Source of the DNA: Tetrastigma voinierianum
Lineage: Eukaryota > Streptophyta > Magnoliopsida > Vitales > Vitaceae
Reading direction: 5' to 3'
Length of the DNA stretch: 64,000 nt
NCBI GenBank assembly: GCA_016808115.1
Contig: JAEQBH010003872.1
Span: 1 to 64,000 of the forward strand
Both the position numbers and the translations under genes were made by a program. This document shows, in pieces, positions 58,297 through 64,000 of this stretch. The notes below the pieces were generated by a model. It ran no database searches, was not told the DNA's origin, and was given only the letters and a program-made list of their open reading frames with translations. Within the stretch, counting starts at the first letter, position 1, and every line of letters begins with the position of its first letter.

Positions 58297-60396
58297 TGTA
58301 AGACAGAGAGAAATTCCAATTTAAAACCAAATAAATGAATTTGATTATAAAATTATAATTACGGTTAAAAAGTCAGTAATTAATTACCACAGATGCCGGA
58401 TGTGAAGCCGGATTACCGAAATTAGAAGTCGTCTAGCTGAGAATCTGGATTATGCAGTAAAATTTTGCAATTTCTTGAGAGCCGGTCGGAGTCAGCAACG
58501 TTTTTGTCGAGTTTAGTCTTGAAAGTAAATCATTTTTGATGCGATGAAAGGCACATATAATTACATCTTCGTGTCATAATAAGTGGTATAGTAGAGAAAT
58601 ATTGATGAAAATGAAAGATGGTGAGGTAGTCTTAGAGATATCGAATCCCGAGAAGGAACGTAATGGGTATTATAAATTTGTTTAAGTCACAAAGTGACAA
58701 AATAGGAATAGAGACCTTCTTCTCCAAATTAAAGGTTGCAAAAACGTGAAATGGCGAAAAAATGGAGATGCAGTGGGTGCCGTTTTGAGGAGATATTAGA
58801 GAGAGAGAAGCTACCTGCAGGTTATCTTGCGTCCGTAGGTGGCGTGGCCGAGACGAAAGGAGTGTTGCGCGGGACCCGAGTGCGTGGACTCCGAGAATCG
58901 GGAGTTTTTTTCTTCAAACTCCTCGGTAGGATTACTGCTCCTTACTTGTGTTTTTATTCCCATTTTAAGGGTTTTTCGATGTTTCGGTTAGTTTGAGGCC
59001 GTGAGGGCCGTTTAGTCGATCGAACATGGGACAGTTTAATGGGGTATTTGGGATTTTCTCTTGTGGTAGTATTTGCCAGTAATTGGGAGCTTGTTTGGTT
59101 GTGATGGGTGTTAATTTGTGCATTAAATGATTGCTTGATATGCTTTGGTAGGAATGGCGGTGGATTGTGATTCACTAAGTGAGCTAGGTGTTTGTGATTT
59201 TTAAGGGAATAGTAAGCGAGGGTTTCCGCTATTCCGAGAATAATATTCCCTAAAATGCCATATTTTGTGAAAGTACGTGTTAGCCAAGTGATTTAAATTA
59301 AATTCTTCGTACAGCCATGATTATTAATGATGAGCTAATTTTGATGTGTGATTAAAGTTTACGCTATGTAAATATATTCGTAGCATATATATTTGCATGT
59401 GATTTAGGCCCCGAATTGGAGCGCTTTCTGCCATTTCATATACAACTTTGGAACATCTAGGAATATAGGAATGAGTCGCGTGAGATGAGTACAGAAATGA
59501 GTTCGGAGGGTAGTCTAAAGTGTAAATTATCGGAGGAGTAGTCAAACTAAATAATATATCAGCAGTCGGACGGCCGATTTGATATTTATTCATCGGAGGG
59601 AGTAGTCCACAAATTAAAGAATATATCGGCCGTCGGGCGGCAGGTTGATATTTTAATTACCGTCGGAGGGGTAGTCGTAAAGCAGTGTATATATCGATCG
59701 TGGACTGACCCGATTGATATATATATTCATCGGAGGTTGCCCACTAATAAATTAATAATTCTCATACGAGGCTTAGGCGAGTGTGAGAATCGATGAGAGC
59801 TCGAGGATACGAGTTGATCCGTAGACATTCAAGTAGGATCATGCATTTGCTTGAATGTTTGTTTAAATTGGGCTTAGCATTTGCGCTTAGGTGGTGGTAA
59901 GCCCACTTGGGCGATTCTCTCTTGAGCTTTAGCTCACCGGGTGGCGTGGGATCCCCACACTTTTCACGAATTACGGGGAGCGTGCGAGGGAAGACTCATC
60001 CTAGAGACCATGGATTAGAAGAAGAAATGGGATTGTGGCTTTGACAGCGATATCTACGTGTATTAGAATTTTACTAGTAATTTTAATATATATGTTGTAT
60101 AAAATGCCCAGACTCTTGTAACTATTGGGTATATAGTTGACCATGGTTAGTATTATGTATTATAGGGGATCATTGTGGAGGCCTAAATGGCCGTATTACT
60201 CATGTGATTGATCTAGCAGATATATTGAATAAGTGGGCTAACTTTGGGGACGAGTTTAAATGCAGGTATTTTAATTGGGTAGAAAACAAGGCACAAAGGG
60301 GAAGCTACGCCGATTTTCTAAAAATGACGTCGGGTAACCGAGCCTGTATTAAGCGGGGTTGTGGGTCAGTCAACGGACCCGGGATTGAGATTGTCA
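58297..60396 (+). mobile_element. Family A solo LTR, plus orientation, second
   Basis: Starts TGTAAGACAGAGAGAAATTCC and ends CCCGGGATTGAGATTGTCA, the canonical direction of the family. TATTT follows the right end and also occurs two bases before the left end, a tentative duplication. It is about 2,100 bp with no internal domain. It contains CATTCAAGTAGGATCATGC, GCGCTTAGGTGGTGG and the expanded tandem zone at 59.50-59.76 kb. Confidence 0.82.
59505..59760. repeat. Tandem repeats of 63-70 bp in the LTR
   Basis: GGAGG(G)..AGTC marks unit starts at 59,505, 59,532, 59,595, 59,665 and 59,732. Full units carry AATATATC and GTCGG(A/G)CGGC(C/A)G. It is the reverse complement, in motif, of the GGACTACCCTCCGA units in copies 2 and 3. 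Confidence 0.85.
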
Positions 60397-61648
60397 TATT
60401 TAACTAAAATCATCTATCAATCAAACATGTGAACATCTATCAAATGATGTTACAAAATCTTTGCATTACTATTGTATTGTATTTAAGAAAATTTCACAAT
60501 ATCATATTTCATTTTTAAAGCAATAATTCACTTAATTTTAGATATGAGTAAAAGAATTATTCAAACAATATCATAATTTAACACATAACAAAGATTCACA
60601 GTCAAGTATATTTCATAATTTATAAAAGTTAAAAACTTCTAATACATGCAGGAAGTAGAACAGTGATAGATTAAAACTCCACTAATGTCTGAAATATCAT
60701 TAAAATATCTCATGTTTCCACTAATGTCTCAAATATCATCAATAATGTCTCGTATGGAGAGTGAAATTGCACTTCATCCAAGATAAGCAAGATACAAAGC
60801 AAACCCCACGTACCTAAAAAACTGAAAATGATAAGAACAAATACAAACAATACCATTTAAACAGAAATATAAGAAAATATAAAACAAATATGTTAGAATG
60901 ACAAGAACTAAAGAATTTTGAAAAAAAAAACTAAAGAATTTGATACCATTTCTGTATAAATAAATTGAAACTCAACAAGTGTTTGAAGAATATGTTGTAA
61001 AAAGAAAAAATTATATTATTCGATAAAAAATTAATATTTAATGTTTTCCAAAATGCAAATTTCTTTAATCTTGATTCTGTTTTTCAACTCCTTTATATTT
61101 ATTTTACTATACATTTTTATATTATTTGAAATTAAATTTGTAATTAATTTAAAAGAATTATTATTGGGTTTTAACTATAGACACGCAAAAAATTTTATTA
61201 TTTTTTTAGTAATCATCTTGGAAATTATAGTTATCATAAAGTTATATAGTATCATTCACACACAATACTAATTTGAATCACCAAAGCTTTTACATTATAG
61301 CTTTATGCATTATTTAGTTAATTTAGATACAAACAGAGAGTTAATTGCTATGAATGTAAAGAGAGAATGTTCATAATTGTTTTTTTCTAATCTATTAAAA
61401 ATAAATTTTATATATTTTTTAAAATAAGGGTGATTGACTATATTTTGAAAGAAAGAATAATAATTAATGATCTCTTATATAAATATATAAGTTAAAAATT
61501 AAATTTTAAATTTAAACATTAGTATAATCTTGTCGTACTTTAAAAAAATTCATTTGAATATTTCTATCAATAATTCCAAAAAATAGTACAATGAGACATA
61601 GAGTATGGAGAAAAACAAAAAAGAAAAAAAAAAGAGATTGAGGCTAAC
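60397..61648. other. AT-rich CNL flank, no gene recognised
   Basis: The part from 61,370 to 61,640 matches 33,600-33,930 (AAATAAGGGTGATT, AATTAAT.TCTCTTATATAAA, AAATTAAATTTTAAATTT). In both places it lies directly against the GTTAG donor of an LRR exon, so it is probably homologous intron or 3' sequence. Confidence 0.6.
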
Positions 61649-64000
61649 CTTTTCATGAAATTGTAATACGTCCTTTGAAAGCCTCCCACTGAACAATTAA
61701 TGAGATCATTATGAAATTTGGAAGCTCTATAATATAGAGGGATGGAATAGAACTCAATTACAAAAATAGTCATTTGGACATTACCTTTATGTTCCATGAA
61801 TTAGAGGACCCAAATGGACATTGAGGATTCCATACATGCTTCAACTTTGGTACCTTAATAAGTTTCAACTCCTTTAACTTAGAAAATGAAACCTGTAATA
61901 TAAAACAACACATCATCAATTGGAAAGTTACGAAAAATATAAATATATTTTGGAATACATAATTTATCAGCTTGGATTATCCATGTTTACTATTAGTCTT
62001 TAGTCTCGTTTAGAATGCGAAAAATATTAAGAAATAAAATATAGAAAAAGTGAAAAGAAGAAAATTTGAAAAAATAAAATTAAGCTTAATAAATTAATTT
62101 TATATATTTGTCGAACTCATATTATACGTTTCTTTATAAGATAAGGCCTATAAAAGTTAAAAATATGTAAATTTTTTTTAAAATTTTAATTATATTTGAT
62201 TTTCTTGTATATTTTATATGACCAAACCAAATATAAAAAGACCATTTCCACACTATTTTTCTTTCTAAGTACTTCTAGATTCTAGCCTTAATTTAAAAAA
62301 AACTATTAATTTGACCTAACCTAATTCTTTTTTCAACTCATTCATAGTTCATATTGTATTTATTATTCTATATTTTTATATTAATTATTTAAGATTAAAT
62401 TTTAACTTTTTTTTAAGAGATAATATTTTTAAAAATCAATACTAAATAAGAAAAAGTTAAGAATTTTTATTTATTATTAATTATTTTATTATTTAAGATT
62501 AAATTTGTCAAAAGAAAAATAATTTAGAAATTGTGTAAAGATCAATAAATTGTGTGGGTATACAAAAATAGGTTTCAAGAAATATTAATCAAATAATTTA
62601 AATTTATATTTAAGAGGAATGTGTGGATGTCAAAAAGTTTGAAGAAATATTGTGATAGAAACTTTGGCGCTACCTTATGATTAGAGAGAAAGAGGAGTCT
62701 TCTAGCCTTTAAAAAATCACCGTTTCTAATTCAAGGATGAAATTGATGAGCTTTAGTGAATATTGGAGTTTCAAGGTTCGCAAGTTGGGGAATAGTTCCA
62801 AGTTGGTCCCACCCTCATCATATTCATCTTCTGACTCCCTTTCATATGTGATTATTTGTTCCATGGCTTCGCACCATTTAATTGTCATATTTTCAAGTTG
62901 GGAAAGGCCTCTAGTTGTGGAAAACGAAAAGAGATATCTCAATTTATCACAATATTCCACCTTTAGAGTTTTTAAGTTACCGAAAGACCCTCTTGGGTGG
63001 GTGCTTATGCCATACTTCTTGTAAGTTCTCCATCACAAAAGAACGATGACTGCAATAGAGGGAAATGCGTGTTCGAGAACAAGATTTGATCCTTTGAATC
63101 AATGATGTACTCAATCTCGGGACTCTTATGAACTTTGAGATGCTTCAATTTTACAAAACTCTCCTCACCTAATGGGTTCTGAAGAACATAATTAGTACCA
63201 CTTAATTCCTCAAACTCCAATTCCTCACTTCTCTCCAACAACTTGCGAATTCCATCCCCCAAATCTAAGCTTATGTTGACTTTGTTCAACTTCAATAATC
63301 TATCGGTTATCCCCGACCCACTCCAATAACTAATACTTATCGCGTATCTTGTCAAGTTCTCAAATTGAATGTCTTTTGGTAGCAACTTGACATCTGATAG
63401 TCTTATGTGCAAACATTCTAATCTGGACAAAATTGATAAGACATTATGTGGAATAACTTCAAGCTCCTCACAATCGTTCAAGTCCAACAACCTTAGGTTG
63501 GTCAATTGCTCCATTTCATCAGGCAATTTTCGGATTGTAGAACCCACCAAGCTAAGAACTTGTAGTTTCGTTAGCTTTCCAATAAGTGCAATGTCTTCCA
63601 ATTTGTGCGATCTAAGCAATGTAGAAGATATTCCAAGGGAATCAAGTGATGAAGGTAGTGTTGTAAAACCCATATAAGACAAATCTAAAACTTTGAGGTT
63701 TTTCATCCCTTGGAAAAATGTGATTGGGATATGGATATTCAAGGAAGGGTTGTTGTTCGCAATAAGCTGTTGGAGTTCGGACACTGTGACCCCGAGAGCT
63801 CGAGACGCTTTTGCAATGTAAAGAGGAAAGTGCACCTTTTGGATTCATCACTCTTTGCGACCATTCTTTCATGAAGCTCTGACATCTTCTTTGAAGACCA
63901 AATGAATGAGGGATCCTTAGATGAAATTTCTCTTACAACATCATAAACGGCACATGCATCCTGCACAAAATTGTGTCTATCTTGTTGGGACGATGATCGA
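61649..64000 (-). pseudogene. CNL immune receptor, NB-ARC end and LRR (broken, runs off the edge)
   Basis: The minus strand enters the window in the NB-ARC/LRR border. It encodes VYDVVREISSKDPSF, where the family has MHDVVR, so the His of the MHD switch motif is Tyr. A frameshift follows near 63,835. The long frame 63,835-63,005 then encodes regular LRRs: FFQGMKNLKVLDLSYMGF, LTKLQVLSLVGSTIRKLPDE, LTNLRLLDLNDCEELEVIPH, SRLECLHI and VKLKHLKVHKSPEIEYIID. Another frame at 62,960-62,709 gives LENMTIKWCEAMEQII and LFPNLRTLKLQYSLKL. A last exon, 61,892-61,649, encodes VSFSKLKELKLIKVPKLKHV between a CAG acceptor and a GTTAG donor. The best preserved CNL here, but shifts and stops make it a pseudogene unless they are sequencing errors. 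Confidence 0.85.

Noticed and set aside
1..64000. tRNA or rRNA genes, telomeric or satellite arrays, organellar insertions
   Set aside because: No cloverleaf with A/B boxes, no rRNA cores, no TTTAGGG arrays and no plastid or mitochondrial genes were recognised by eye; a dedicated scan could still find divergent tRNAs.

Overview
The window looks like nuclear DNA of a flowering plant, most likely a eudicot. It is AT-rich, has long (TA)n microsatellites, and is dominated by plant-type LTR retrotransposons. The gene relics carry plant-style GT/AG introns: CC-NB-LRR immune receptors of the At4g27190/At4g27220 type, a cytosolic Cu/Zn superoxide dismutase and a cinnamyl-alcohol-dehydrogenase-like enzyme. 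The species cannot be named from the sequence. I find no protein-coding gene that looks intact; every recognisable gene carries stops, frameshifts or missing parts.

Layout. 0-6 kb: a solo LTR, then LRR exons of a broken CNL. 6-16 kb: mostly unassigned DNA holding a CAD pseudogene, a three-copy 150-160 bp repeat, a CACTA-like element and a broken CNL front half (CC plus partial NB-ARC). 16.5-24.5 kb: a decayed Ty1/copia element invaded by two solo LTRs of one Ty3/gypsy family (called family A here). 26.4-33.6 kb: a three-deep nest in which LTR family C contains LTR B, which contains family A. 33.9-38.4 kb: LRR pseudogene exons with a 1.17 kb tandem duplication, then a segment duplicated near 54-55 kb. 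38.9-42.2 kb: a hAT-like MITE and a family A solo LTR. 42.5-51.4 kb: a PIF/Harbinger transposase relic interrupted by an LTR-bearing family A gypsy element. 51.6-55.3 kb: a near-perfect 37 bp hairpin, then the seven-exon SOD pseudogene and the duplicated flank. 57-60.4 kb: a LINE fragment and another solo LTR. 61.6-64 kb: a CNL pseudogene running off the right edge.

How it fits together. All CNL fragments lie on the minus strand and share exon boundaries (acceptor before GTTTCAT or a close variant, donor GTTAG) and flanking intron sequence. I infer a former tandem CNL cluster, with SOD as a neighbour, expanded by segmental duplication and pulled apart by retrotransposons. Family A is the most active force seen: about six solo LTRs against one LTR-bearing element, most solos with recognisable target duplications, and a tandem-repeat zone at one position in the LTR whose sequence differs from copy to copy.
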